A stretch of DNA of 49,340 bases. Origin: Johnsonella sp. Lineage in GTDB: Bacteria; Bacillota; Clostridia; Lachnospirales; Lachnospiraceae. Position 1 is the stretch's first letter, and the number at the start of each line of letters is the position of its first letter. The notes beneath the pieces were generated by a model that saw nothing but the letters and a program-made list of their open reading frames with translations, searched no databases and was not told where the DNA came from. This document shows positions 30,091 through 37,758 of the stretch, piece by piece. Where the stretch lies: contig JAUMWW010000010.1 in assembly GCA_030529445.1 (NCBI GenBank), positions 1 through 49,340 on the forward strand, in the 5' to 3' direction. Made by a program: the position numbers and the translations under genes.

Positions 30091-31185
30091 ATGAAAAGAT
30101 TGCTGCTGGCAGGAGGAGGGCATGGGCATATCAATGTACTTAAGAAACTGATACAAACTCCGCTTCAAAATACTGAAATTTTGCTGATTACAGATTTTGA
30201 AAAGCAGTATTACTCCGGAATGCTGCCCGGATTTATTGAAGGTCTCTACGCAGAAGAAGAGATCTGTTTTAATGTTCGTAAGCTTTGTGAGGCGGTTAAG
30301 GTAGAATATATCGAGAAAAAAATCATAGAAATCGATGCCGACCGTAAGAAGGTAATCACCAATCGAGGCGAATATGGTTTTGATTATATTTCGATGAATT
30401 TGGGCGCGTCCTCCAGAGAAATTTTTGAAATCGAGGAGACCACCATGTCTTATGTCAAACCCATAGCAAATATAGTTGATTTAGTCAGGAGAATCGAAGC
30501 GAAATATCAGGAGCTGCGGGCTGCTTCACAATCAAAAAATCCCATCCGTGTCGGCATCATAGGAAGCGGGGCGGCGGGGATAGAAATTGCATTGGCTCTC
30601 GCCTCGCGATATCCCTCCATATTCATTGAGATTCTAGGTCGAGAAAAAGAAATACTTGCAAAATTCAATACCTCGGCAAGAGAAAAAATCACTAAAATAA
30701 TGAGAAGGAAGGGCATTCATGTTCGAAGCGGGGAGGAAGTCCTCATACTTAATCAGGAGGGGCTTATGACCGGGAACTCCCATCAATCCTATGACTTTTA
30801 TATTATTTCGAACGGCTATACGGGGCTGCCGATTCGCTTCTCGGGCTATGAGGTGACGAAAGAAAACTACTTATTGGTCGATGATGATTTAAGAGCCAAT
30901 GATTTCTCTATCGCCATGGGAGATATGATCAGTTTGAAAAAGGATGAAAGGAACCTAAAAGCGGGAGTGTTTGCAATCAGGCAGGCGCCTATCCTATTCG
31001 ATAATCTTAAAAGGATTTTAAAAGAAGAACAAAGCTTAAGATCCTATCGTGCCGCTAAAAACTATCTCCAAATCATCAATACGGGAAATAAGACGGCTGT
31101 CTTAAATTACGGAAACCATTCCTTTCAGGGCAGAATAGCCTGGTTGCTTAAGGATTTTATAGATAGGGCTTATATGAAGGTTTAG
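30091..31185 (+). CDS. SelD-associated-type FAD/NAD(P) oxidoreductase
   Basis: 364-residue pyridine nucleotide-disulfide-type flavoprotein, related to type II NADH dehydrogenases. It has an FAD fold (LLLAGGGHGHINVLKKL), the family mark QYYSGMLPGFIEGLYAEEE, and a second nucleotide fold (IGSGAAGIEIALALASRYP). This pattern matches the module found fused N-terminally to selenide,water dikinase (SelD) in many bacteria; here it stands alone. Function of that family is unsettled. It lacks a C-terminal membrane helix, though the end (GRIAWLLKDFIDRAYM) is amphipathic as in NDH-2. A selenoprotein gene lies 16 kb away. Confidence 0.78.
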   Translation: MKRLLLAGGGHGHINVLKKLIQTPLQNTEILLITDFEKQYYSGMLPGFIEGLYAEEEICFNVRKLCEAVKVEYIEKKIIEIDADRKKVITNRGEYGFDYISMNLGASSREIFEIEETTMSYVKPIANIVDLVRRIEAKYQELRAASQSKNPIRVGIIGSGAAGIEIALALASRYPSIFIEILGREKEILAKFNTSAREKITKIMRRKGIHVRSGEEVLILNQEGLMTGNSHQSYDFYIISNGYTGLPIRFSGYEVTKENYLLVDDDLRANDFSIAMGDMISLKKDERNLKAGVFAIRQAPILFDNLKRILKEEQSLRSYRAAKNYLQIINTGNKTAVLNYGNHSFQGRIAWLLKDFIDRAYMKV

Positions 31186-31295
31186 CTTGATCTGGGTACC
31201 TTTAAAATTTGTACGAATATCCAAGGATAAAAAAATAGGGATACTATATTGGGAGGGGAGTGGAATTAGGATGGAATATAAAAGGAGGGAGAAGT

Positions 31296-31382
31296 ATGAA
31301 TATTATAATTCGAAAAAGCCCGATTTCAGGCTGTAATAAACAAAAAACCGATTCGTCTTTATCTCCGAGCGGGCGGCAATGA
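31296..31382 (+). CDS. Possible 28-residue leader peptide
   Basis: ATG at 31296 lies 5 nt after a strong AAAGGAGGGAG site. The peptide (MNIIIRKSPISGCNK...) has no known match. Its TGA (31380-31382) falls at the foot of the terminator hairpin's 5' arm, the geometry of a translation-controlled attenuator. It may equally be chance, as no promoter is clear. Confidence 0.35.
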   Translation: MNIIIRKSPISGCNKQKTDSSLSPSGRQ

Positions 31383-31406
31383 GGGTAAGCGCATTACCGC
31401 TTTTTT
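31373..31406 (+). terminator. Terminator in the leader/intergenic region
   Basis: GCGGCAATG (31373-31381) pairs with CATTACCGC (31392-31400) at 8 of 9 positions with a 10-nt loop, then TTTTTT. It ends transcripts from the flavoprotein gene, or acts as an attenuator if the short peptide is real. Confidence 0.75.
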
Positions 31407-31441
31407 GTGAAAAAAATTAGACATGGAGCAGGATTTAAATC

Positions 31442-31470
31442 TTGACTTAATGCGGATAGAACTCTATAAT
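31442..31470 (+). promoter_or_regulatory. Promoter of the cytochrome-b5-like pair
   Basis: -35 TTGACT (31442-31447), 17-bp spacer, perfect -10 TATAAT (31465-31470), about 35 bp before the gene start. Confidence 0.82.
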
Positions 31471-31507
31471 GGCTAAGTTATTTTTATGAATTAAATGAGG
31501 AGGAAAG

Positions 31508-31885
31508 GTGAGAAAGAAATTACAAATTATGGCAATGGTATTTGCTTTTGCGCTCAGTATGGCGGCTTGTGGAAGCGGAGAGAAGAAAGAGGAGAAAGCG
31601 GCTGCCACAGAGAGTATGGCAAGCACCGCTTCTGAAGCAAAAGAAAATGCAGAAGAAAAAGTATTTACGATAGAGGAGCTTGCCGCATTCAACGGAAAAG
31701 ACGGAGCAAGGGCTTATGTAGCGGTTAACGGAATTGTTTATGACGTGACGGGTGTGGAGGCTTGGAGTGAAGGAAAACATAATGGAGTAGAAGCGGGAAA
31801 AGATCTCACGGAAGCCATTCAGAAAGCGCCTCACGGAACAGCGAAGCTGGAAGGGCTTCCGGTTGTCGGAAAGCTTGCCGAGTAA
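31508..31885 (+). CDS. Cytochrome b5-like heme/steroid-binding domain lipoprotein
   Basis: 125 residues from GTG (31508) behind AGGAGGA. A lipoprotein signal peptide ends in LSMAAC with lipid-modified Cys21. A low-complexity Glu/Ala linker (25-50) leads to a minimal cytochrome-b5-like domain (51-125): FTIEELAAFNGKDG, YVAVNGIVYDVTGVEAW, then GKHNG (His91) and KAPHGTAKLEGLPVVGKL (His109). In b5 folds two histidines bind heme axially; His91 and His109 fit those places. It is probably exposed outside the membrane. The gene for a four-histidine membrane protein follows 33 bp later. Confidence 0.88.
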   Translation: MRKKLQIMAMVFAFALSMAACGSGEKKEEKAAATESMASTASEAKENAEEKVFTIEELAAFNGKDGARAYVAVNGIVYDVTGVEAWSEGKHNGVEAGKDLTEAIQKAPHGTAKLEGLPVVGKLAE

Positions 31886-31918
31886 GCTAAGCGAGCAAAA
31901 ACGGAAGGAGGAATCCTT

Positions 31919-32527
31919 ATGAAAACTATAATAAAGCTGAATACAATAACAATTATAGCTATCATAGTGATTATCTTTACGCATGCGGTTTTGGCAGGCG
32001 GCAAAGCTCTGGGGCTTTGGGACAATATGGGCTTAGAGCTTACGAAGCCAGCGGTCTATCTGGTGTTTATTCATCTCGGGCTTGCTCTGATTCGGACATT
32101 TCAGATATTTATTCCGGAGCTTAGAAGCATGGCTCAGCTAAAAGAATATTTGGGAAAAAATGGGGGAGCTTTCAAGGGCTTCTTATCCATGATAAAAGCG
32201 GCTGAGCCGGTCAAAAAGATGAAGAAACAGAATGTCCGTTTTTGGAAGACCAGATTTACCGGAGTCTGCTTCCTCGTCCTTATGTTTGTTCACGAGGCTT
32301 GGATATGGGCAGGACCGGTTCAGGAGGGAGCCTTAAAGTATATTTTACTTGCGATCCAATTAATGTATATTCTTGCCATTTTTATACATGTGGCAATGAA
32401 CCTTCCATCCCTGCTTGCAAAAATCGGTCTTGGAAAGCATAAACTGCTTAGAAAAATCTTTTTGCTTGCTTTTTCTCTGCTTATGCTTTTTATCGCTTCG
32501 GGAATGCTCAGTCATTTTCTGAGCTGA
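31919..32527 (+). CDS. Membrane protein with four helix-borne histidines (putative di-heme cytochrome b)
   Basis: 202 residues with about five transmembrane helices. Each of the first four carries one histidine in its core: FTHAV (His22), FIHLGL (His52), FVHEAW (His125) and FIHVAMN (His157). That is the pattern of di-heme four-helix cytochromes b such as fumarate reductase membrane anchors. A cytoplasmic loop (66-110) is basic. I recognise no named family. Co-transcription with the exported b5-like lipoprotein suggests electron or heme transfer across the membrane; this is inference. Confidence 0.72.
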   Translation: MKTIIKLNTITIIAIIVIIFTHAVLAGGKALGLWDNMGLELTKPAVYLVFIHLGLALIRTFQIFIPELRSMAQLKEYLGKNGGAFKGFLSMIKAAEPVKKMKKQNVRFWKTRFTGVCFLVLMFVHEAWIWAGPVQEGALKYILLAIQLMYILAIFIHVAMNLPSLLAKIGLGKHKLLRKIFLLAFSLLMLFIASGMLSHFLS

Positions 32528-32575
32528 ACCTGCGGAGCATACAAAATTGCCCCCTCTCTGAGATTCGAGGGATGA

Positions 32576-32627
32576 AAAAGGCTCAAGAAGCGCTGAAAAT
32601 CAGCGTTTCAGAGTCTTTTATTTTTTG
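32576..32627 (+). terminator. Terminator after the cytochrome-like pair
   Basis: Two-tier hairpin: AAAAGGCTC (32576-32584) with GAGTCTTTT (32611-32619), inner CGCTGA/TCAGCG (32591-32605), and a T-rich tail. Confidence 0.85.
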
Positions 32628-32873
32628 CGGAGCTTTTTATTTCTTGATATTTTATATATTGATAGGAGCGGGGAAATCTGCCGGGAATGAGCGCCCATAA
32701 TTTTGTGCGGCAGCCGAAAGAATAAATTTTACGAATTTTAACCGGGCTTTAGTGGATCAGGAATCCGATCTGTGATAGAATCAAGACAATAAAGCAGTAA
32801 AATAAAGTGCCGGTCTGAATTTTTTATTTGTCGCAGGAAGGATTTGCAGAAGAATCGGAGAAGGAGGATAAGG
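32628..32873 (+). other. Gene-free stretch before the DUF2500 gene
   Basis: About 245 bp without a credible gene; the minus-strand open frames here are low in conserved features and overlap DUF2500. A possible -10 (TAGAAT near 32774) is weakly supported. The AAGGAGG site for DUF2500 ends the stretch. Confidence 0.4.
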
Positions 32874-33239
32874 ATGGGAGGTATATTGATTTTTTTGGCA
32901 ATATTTGCCGTAGTTTTTGTAGTCGCCGTCGGAGCAATCCTTTTGATATTTGTTTTTCGTCTTCGCACATGGGATAGAGATAATAAATCCCCACGGCTGA
33001 CTGTGGACGCAAGGGTCTTGTCCAAGAATGAAAAGACCACGAGTGAAGAGAAGGTTGATAAACAGGGGCATTATTACTATTTGAATATCCCTCATTATTT
33101 TCTGACCTTTCAGGTGGAAAGCGGAGATAAGATGAGCTTTGAAGTAGGGGAGGGGGATTATAGGACGGTTTCGGAGGGAGATTTCGGGAAATTGAGCTTC
33201 CAAGGCACGAGATACTTTGGTTTTGTAAAAAATTTTTAA
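32874..33239 (+). CDS. DUF2500 family protein
   Basis: 121 residues from ATG 32874 behind GAAGGAGGA. One N-terminal transmembrane helix (about 3-28), then a short basic stretch and a beta-rich domain beginning VDARVLSKNEKT with the YYLNIPHYFLTFQVESGDKMSF and LSFQGTRYFGFVKNF segments typical of DUF2500 (a VxAKVxxKR...YYxTFE pattern). Function unknown. Flanked by terminators on both sides, so it is monocistronic. Confidence 0.82.
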   Translation: MGGILIFLAIFAVVFVVAVGAILLIFVFRLRTWDRDNKSPRLTVDARVLSKNEKTTSEEKVDKQGHYYYLNIPHYFLTFQVESGDKMSFEVGEGDYRTVSEGDFGKLSFQGTRYFGFVKNF

Positions 33240-33245
33240 AAGAAA

Positions 33246-33290
33246 GCCCCGCACTTTCGGCAATCCTGAGGTGCGGGGCGTATTTTTTAA
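33246..33290 (+). terminator. Terminator after the DUF2500 gene
   Basis: Strong 9-bp stem GCCCCGCAC (33246-33254) and GTGCGGGGC (33271-33279) followed by GTATTTTTT. Confidence 0.92.
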
Positions 33291-33345
33291 GGGGATTTTG
33301 AAAGAGAACTATCACGATGCCAATAAATCCTTAAAGAAATAAAAA

Positions 33346-33374
33346 TTGATTATACGAAAGAGCTATACTATAAT
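33346..33374 (+). promoter_or_regulatory. Promoter of the ArsC-like/two-component operon
   Basis: -35 TTGATT (33346-33351), 17-bp spacer, -10 TATAAT (33369-33374). Confidence 0.75.
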
Positions 33375-33423
33375 CGAGCTGATTTAAAACATCAAAGAGA
33401 TTGACGAGCGGGGAGTATGGGAG

Positions 33424-33765
33424 ATGAATATTCAAATATTCGGTACAAAAAAATGCTTTGATACGAAGAAGGCGCTCCGTTATTTTAAAGAACGGGGAAT
33501 CAGGTATCAGTTCATCGATTTGCAGGAAAAAGGAATGAGCAGGGGTGAATATATAAAGATCAGGCAGAGCGTCGGGGGATTGGATGCGATGCTGGACTTA
33601 AAATGCAGAAATCAGGAGGTTTTATCCCTCATTCTTTATCTTGCAAAGGAGGATAAAGATCAAAAGGTATTGGAGAATCAGGAGGTGCTCAAGACTCCGA
33701 TTGTTCGGAATATGCAGCAGGCGACGATAGGTTATCAGCCGGATATCTGGAAGGATTGGAAATAA
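33424..33765 (+). CDS. ArsC/Spx/YffB-type thioredoxin-fold protein
   Basis: 113 residues of the arsenate reductase-like family. The opening IQIFGTKKCFDTKKALRYFKERG has a single N-terminal cysteine (Cys11), lacking the CxxC of Spx; the segment LKTPIVRN supplies the conserved cis-Pro region (TPxVR). DALM-like text GLDAMLDLKCRNQEV takes the middle. Members act as glutaredoxin-like reductases, but no arsenic genes are nearby. It is 15 bp from the response regulator and shares its promoter, so it may be part of the same stress response. Confidence 0.8.
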   Translation: MNIQIFGTKKCFDTKKALRYFKERGIRYQFIDLQEKGMSRGEYIKIRQSVGGLDAMLDLKCRNQEVLSLILYLAKEDKDQKVLENQEVLKTPIVRNMQQATIGYQPDIWKDWK

Positions 33766-33780
33766 GACAAAGGAGGCAAG

Positions 33781-34479
33781 ATGAGCGCAGAACTGATTTA
33801 TGTTGCGGATGATGAAAAGAATATAAGAGAGCTGATACAGGAGTTTCTGTCTCAGGAGGGATATGAGGTAAAACTTTTTGAAAAGGGAGAGGAGTTATTA
33901 AAAGCATTTGAGAATCTGCCCTCGGATCTTGTAATTTTGGATGTGATGATGCCGGGGACGGACGGATTCAGCATTTGTTCTCTGCTGCGCAAAAAATCCG
34001 ATGTGCCGATTATCCTCTTGACCGCCCGCGGTACGGATGCAGACTATATCACCGGTTTTACCATGGGCTGCGATGATTATTTTACGAAGCCGTTTTCTCC
34101 GATCAAGCTGACGATGCGGGTAAAAGCCATGCTCAAGAGGCTTTCGAAAGAAAAGGAAAAGCCGGAGCAGGAGGAGCTTGTTTTCGGAGATATTCGTCTT
34201 TGCCCGAAGCAGAAATCCGCTTTTTGCAGGGATAAGGAGCTGAAGCTTACGAATACGGAATTTTCTCTGCTTTCCTATATGATAGAGCATAGAGATAAGG
34301 CGGTATCGAGGGATGAGTTATTAAGCATGGTATGGGGTTATGATAATGAGGTGGAAACCCGGGTGACCGATGATACCATAAAAAGAGTACGAAAGAAACT
34401 GAATCTGAATGAAAGTGAGGTTCTGATTCAGACGGTATGGGGATTCGGCTTTAAGCTTGCGAAGAAGGAGGAGGGATGA
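33781..34479 (+). CDS. OmpR/PhoB-family response regulator
   Basis: 232 residues: a receiver domain (1-120) with acidic pocket VADDE (Asp10, Asp11), phosphoacceptor Asp54 in LVILDVMMPG, Thr81 and Lys103 (FTKPF), and a winged-helix DNA-binding domain (about 135-230) ending IQTVWGFGFKLA. The stop overlaps the kinase start by 4 bp (ATGA), so the pair is translationally coupled. Targets are unknown; the nearby exported protein gene is an obvious candidate. Confidence 0.95.
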   Translation: MSAELIYVADDEKNIRELIQEFLSQEGYEVKLFEKGEELLKAFENLPSDLVILDVMMPGTDGFSICSLLRKKSDVPIILLTARGTDADYITGFTMGCDDYFTKPFSPIKLTMRVKAMLKRLSKEKEKPEQEELVFGDIRLCPKQKSAFCRDKELKLTNTEFSLLSYMIEHRDKAVSRDELLSMVWGYDNEVETRVTDDTIKRVRKKLNLNESEVLIQTVWGFGFKLAKKEEG

Positions 34480-35894
34480 GAAGCAGAAAACTAAAGCGCA
34501 GTCTCTTTTTGATTCCTTCCATTATCATATGTATTGCATTTGCCATGGTCATCGGAGTATTCAATGCGGCGAGCCATCGTTATCTTGAAAAAATTACGAA
34601 TAAAGCGATTTCCGATGAATTTGCGGTATTTGATCATTTTTATCATCAGCAGTATAAAGATTCCGGATATCGCTATGAGAGAGAGGATGAGGAGTTTATT
34701 ATTCCTACCTATAATGTGGTTCTGGATGAAAATCATGAGATTTTATATCCCCATCAGCCCTGGTATTCCGAGCAGGAGAAGGAGAGAACGCTTGCAATAA
34801 AGGCGCATCTGGATAAATATCCTCTGCTCTTGAGAGAAAACACGGCATTTAAGGTTGATACCCCGAAGGATACCTATTATACCAAGCTCAAAAAATACGA
34901 GGGGATATACGAAGATTATATCTTTATCGAAGCGCCCGAAGAAGAGAGCAGGACGTACTATTTGGTGGTCTATACGAATATAACGGCTCTGCAAAATTTT
35001 ATTGATCTCTTAAATGAAATGCTGATTTTACTGATGCTGGGATCGGGGATTTTATCCCTGGCGGCGTTTTTCGGGATGGCAAAAAAAATCAATCATTCTC
35101 TGGACAGGCTCAAAAGCTATATTATAGGGGTGGGAGAGCGGAAGGAGCTCTCCGATCTGGAAAGGCTTTCCTATGAGGAATTTAACGATCTTGCCGATAC
35201 CGTAAAGAAGATGTCTCAGATGATTGAAAGAGCGGAGGAGAGCCAGAAGCAGTTTTTTCAGAATGCCTCTCATGAACTCAGAACTCCGCTGATGTCGATT
35301 CAGGGATATGCGGAGGGGATCAGCACGGGCGTGCTGAAAGATCAGAAAAAGGCTTCGGAGATCATTATCAGGGAAAGCCAAAAAATGTCCCTTCTGGTAT
35401 CGGATATTCTGCTCCTCTCAAGAATAGAGAAAAATGATTTTGAAGAGCATTATGAAGAAATCGATATGAAAGAGCTCCTCTATGAATGCACATGGAGCGT
35501 TAAAAGCATTGCCGACCGGAGAGAGCTGGTCTTTGAGCACGATTTTGATGAGGCATGGATGGCGGTATACGGGGATGAGGAGCTGCTCAAAAGCGCTTTG
35601 GGCAATATTATTTCCAATGCGCTGCGCTATGCCGAGAAAAGAATTTTATTAAGCTGCAAAAAAGAAGGAGACAGAATCCGGATCCGGATTTCCGATGACG
35701 GACCGGGAATCGCAGAGAATGACTTACCCAATATTTTTGCGCGCTTTTATAAAGGAGAAGGGGGAAACACGGGAATCGGACTTTCGATTGCAAAAGATAT
35801 CATTAAAAAGCATGGGGGAGAGATCGAAGCCGAAAATGCAAATGGGGCAAGATTTACGATTTGGCTGCCCGAATACCAAAGAAAAAGCAAATAA
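34476..35894 (+). CDS. Sensor histidine kinase
   Basis: 472-residue membrane kinase paired with the preceding regulator. Helix 1 (about 9-30), an extracellular sensor of about 150 residues (31-178) with no recognised fold, helix 2 (181-201), a HAMP-like linker, the H-box FFQNASHELRTPLMSIQGYAEG with phospho-accepting His266, and an ATPase domain with N-box NIISNALRYAEKR, DDGPGI and GGNTGIGLSIAKDII. The signal is unknown. A possible ligand-coupled partner is the repeat protein encoded next. Confidence 0.95.
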   Translation: MRSRKLKRSLFLIPSIIICIAFAMVIGVFNAASHRYLEKITNKAISDEFAVFDHFYHQQYKDSGYRYEREDEEFIIPTYNVVLDENHEILYPHQPWYSEQEKERTLAIKAHLDKYPLLLRENTAFKVDTPKDTYYTKLKKYEGIYEDYIFIEAPEEESRTYYLVVYTNITALQNFIDLLNEMLILLMLGSGILSLAAFFGMAKKINHSLDRLKSYIIGVGERKELSDLERLSYEEFNDLADTVKKMSQMIERAEESQKQFFQNASHELRTPLMSIQGYAEGISTGVLKDQKKASEIIIRESQKMSLLVSDILLLSRIEKNDFEEHYEEIDMKELLYECTWSVKSIADRRELVFEHDFDEAWMAVYGDEELLKSALGNIISNALRYAEKRILLSCKKEGDRIRIRISDDGPGIAENDLPNIFARFYKGEGGNTGIGLSIAKDIIKKHGGEIEAENANGARFTIWLPEYQRKSK

Positions 35895-35932
35895 AGAGAT
35901 TCTTACAGTTTTGCCGCAATTTAATCCTGAAT

Positions 35933-35960
35933 TTGACACAGATTAAAGGAGATTTATCTT
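35933..35960 (+). promoter_or_regulatory. Promoter of the exported coiled-coil protein
   Basis: -35 TTGACA (35933-35938), 16-bp spacer, -10 TATCTT (35955-35960). This separates the gene's expression from the two-component operon and offers a site for the regulator. Confidence 0.65.
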
Positions 35961-36046
35961 AAAAAAATATATTATGATATCTCCAAGATCAGCAGAAACA
36001 AAGCATTCGATCTTAAAACATCAATCAAAGGAAAGGAGAGCGCAAA

Positions 36047-36817
36047 ATGAAAAAAACAATGATGCTGGCGCTGACCGGCGTGATGATTTCCGGGCTGACG
36101 ATAGGAGCTGTCGTGATAAAAGGGAACGCACAAAATATCAGGGAGAATAACACGACGACATTGGAGGGAGAGATGAAGCCCCATAAGAAAAACGGTTTCA
36201 CTTTGGAAGGTCATATGGATGCTTCGGATAGAAAGGGCATGACGCTGGAAGGTCATATGAGTTCCCTCGACAGGGAAATGCTTTTTGCACCCGAGGATAT
36301 CGAGGCTTATATCTACGATATGAATTTCCTTACGGAAGAAGAAAAAGCACGTTTGATACAGGACGAGAAGGATATGGCTCCGATTTACGAGGAAATAGAA
36401 AAAGTGCAGGATGAAATAGAGAAGATTGAGAAATCTATTTTGGAAAAGCATGAGTCCGTCATATCCGAGCATGATAAAATCATGAAGGAAAATGAGGATG
36501 TATGGAAAAAGCTCATCAATGAAGAAACTTCACCGGAGCTGGCAAAGGATACCCGTGCACGTATTCAGGCTTCCCAGGTCTTGACGGAAGAGGAAAAGAA
36601 GCTTCTTTTGGATCAGGAAGACAGACTTGCGCAGCAGGATAAAAAGCTCGATGTGATTTATGAAGAGATCGAGAAGGCGACGAAGGAGCTTGCCGATCAG
36701 GAGCAGAGCTTATATGACCGGGCGGAAGAGATCCAAAAAAAGAGCGAGGCAATCTGGGATAAGATTTTTGACCATGAAGGCGCTTTGGAAAAACCGGCAG
36801 AAACCATAAAGTACTAA
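36047..36817 (+). CDS. Exported repeat/coiled-coil protein of unknown function
   Basis: 256 residues with a signal peptide or N-terminal anchor (about 4-28, cleavage plausible after GNAQ). Three exact 14-residue repeats begin TLEG at 38, 52 and 66 (the last two TLEGHM). Two long, highly charged halves follow (89-156 and 173-241), apparently an internal duplication: LTEEEK at 95 and 179, IYEEIEK at 113 and 204, Trp153 and Trp237. The layout recalls stress-induced periplasmic or surface chaperones (CpxP/Spy-like), but no such motif is certain. It sits just downstream of a two-component system. Confidence 0.8.
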   Translation: MKKTMMLALTGVMISGLTIGAVVIKGNAQNIRENNTTTLEGEMKPHKKNGFTLEGHMDASDRKGMTLEGHMSSLDREMLFAPEDIEAYIYDMNFLTEEEKARLIQDEKDMAPIYEEIEKVQDEIEKIEKSILEKHESVISEHDKIMKENEDVWKKLINEETSPELAKDTRARIQASQVLTEEEKKLLLDQEDRLAQQDKKLDVIYEEIEKATKELADQEQSLYDRAEEIQKKSEAIWDKIFDHEGALEKPAETIKY

Positions 36818-36931
36818 TTAAGGAAGATCATCGATCCATATATTGTAAAAAAGAAAAAACCCTAAAAGAGTGATATTAATGATAAAACCCCCTATAAAAT
36901 AAAAACCATAATTACCCCAATCATTTTCAGG

Positions 36932-36975
36932 ACAGGGGGAGAGAACGGCAATTTGTTCACTCCCCCTGTTTTTAT
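36932..36975 (+). terminator. Bidirectional terminator
   Basis: ACAGGGGGAG (36932-36941) pairs with CTCCCCCTGT (36960-36969), inner GAAC/GTTC, tail TTTTTATT. It separates the exported protein gene from the convergent HAD gene. Confidence 0.88.
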
Positions 36976-36999
36976 TGGCTTCAGCGTTTTTGATTCGCT

Positions 37000-37605
37000 T
37001 TAGAGCCGGAGAAGTGTTTTAAGCTCTGCAATATTTCCCTTGAACACATATCCGTCCATGCCGCAGGATTTTGCGCCCTCGATATTTTGCGGCAAATCAT
37101 CGATAAAAAAGCATTCTGCGGGATTAAGCCGAAAGCGCTCAAAGAATTTATGATAAATTATTTTTTGGGGCTTGATGCATTTTTCTTCTGCTGAAAAAAG
37201 CAGCCCGTCATATAACTGCCATTCCGGCATAAAGTTTCGATAGCAGCCGGGAAGGCGTATGCTTGCATTGGAGAGGACATAGATTCGATGCTCTTTTTCC
37301 TTGAGCCGGATCAGGACCTCGCTCATCCCGGGCATTGCCCAAACATTGTATTCATGCCAGTGTGCAAAGCATTTCCTTGTGAGTTCCTTCATTTGCGCAG
37401 ACTGCATGCGAGCGATAATTTTCTCTATGGCTTCTTCTTCCGAAAGCAGTCCGGCATCGAGAAGGATCCATTCCGCAGAGAAGAAAAGTCTGTTTTTGAT
37501 CTCGGAAATCAGGGACTCGTCATCGCTGAATCGGCGGATCACGTTTTCGGGATTATAATCGACCAGGACGTTCCCCATATCAAAAACGATGTTTTTATAT
37601 TGCAT
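37000..37605 (-). CDS. HAD-superfamily phosphatase (class IA)
   Basis: 201-residue haloacid dehalogenase-type hydrolase. Motif I is FDMGNVLVDY with nucleophile Asp9; the second Asp of DxD is Gly11, as in YihX-type sugar phosphatases. A helical cap (about 17-85) is followed by motif II VLSNAS, Lys at EEKCIKPQKIIY (motif III), and motif IV FFIDDLPQNIEGA. Substrate unknown, probably a sugar phosphate or nucleotide. It is transcribed alone. Confidence 0.88.
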   Translation of the reverse strand: MQYKNIVFDMGNVLVDYNPENVIRRFSDDESLISEIKNRLFFSAEWILLDAGLLSEEEAIEKIIARMQSAQMKELTRKCFAHWHEYNVWAMPGMSEVLIRLKEKEHRIYVLSNASIRLPGCYRNFMPEWQLYDGLLFSAEEKCIKPQKIIYHKFFERFRLNPAECFFIDDLPQNIEGAKSCGMDGYVFKGNIAELKTLLRL

Positions 37606-37758
37606 TGAATAACCTCCGCTTGTATTCTGATCATTCTTTATTCAGAGATTTGAATTCAACTATTTTATCATGTATTGAATAATTTGAACAGAAGATTGTT
37701 ATTTAAAAGTTTTTGGGTTAGAATATAAAAAATATATGCTTTTGTGAGGGGAAAATTC

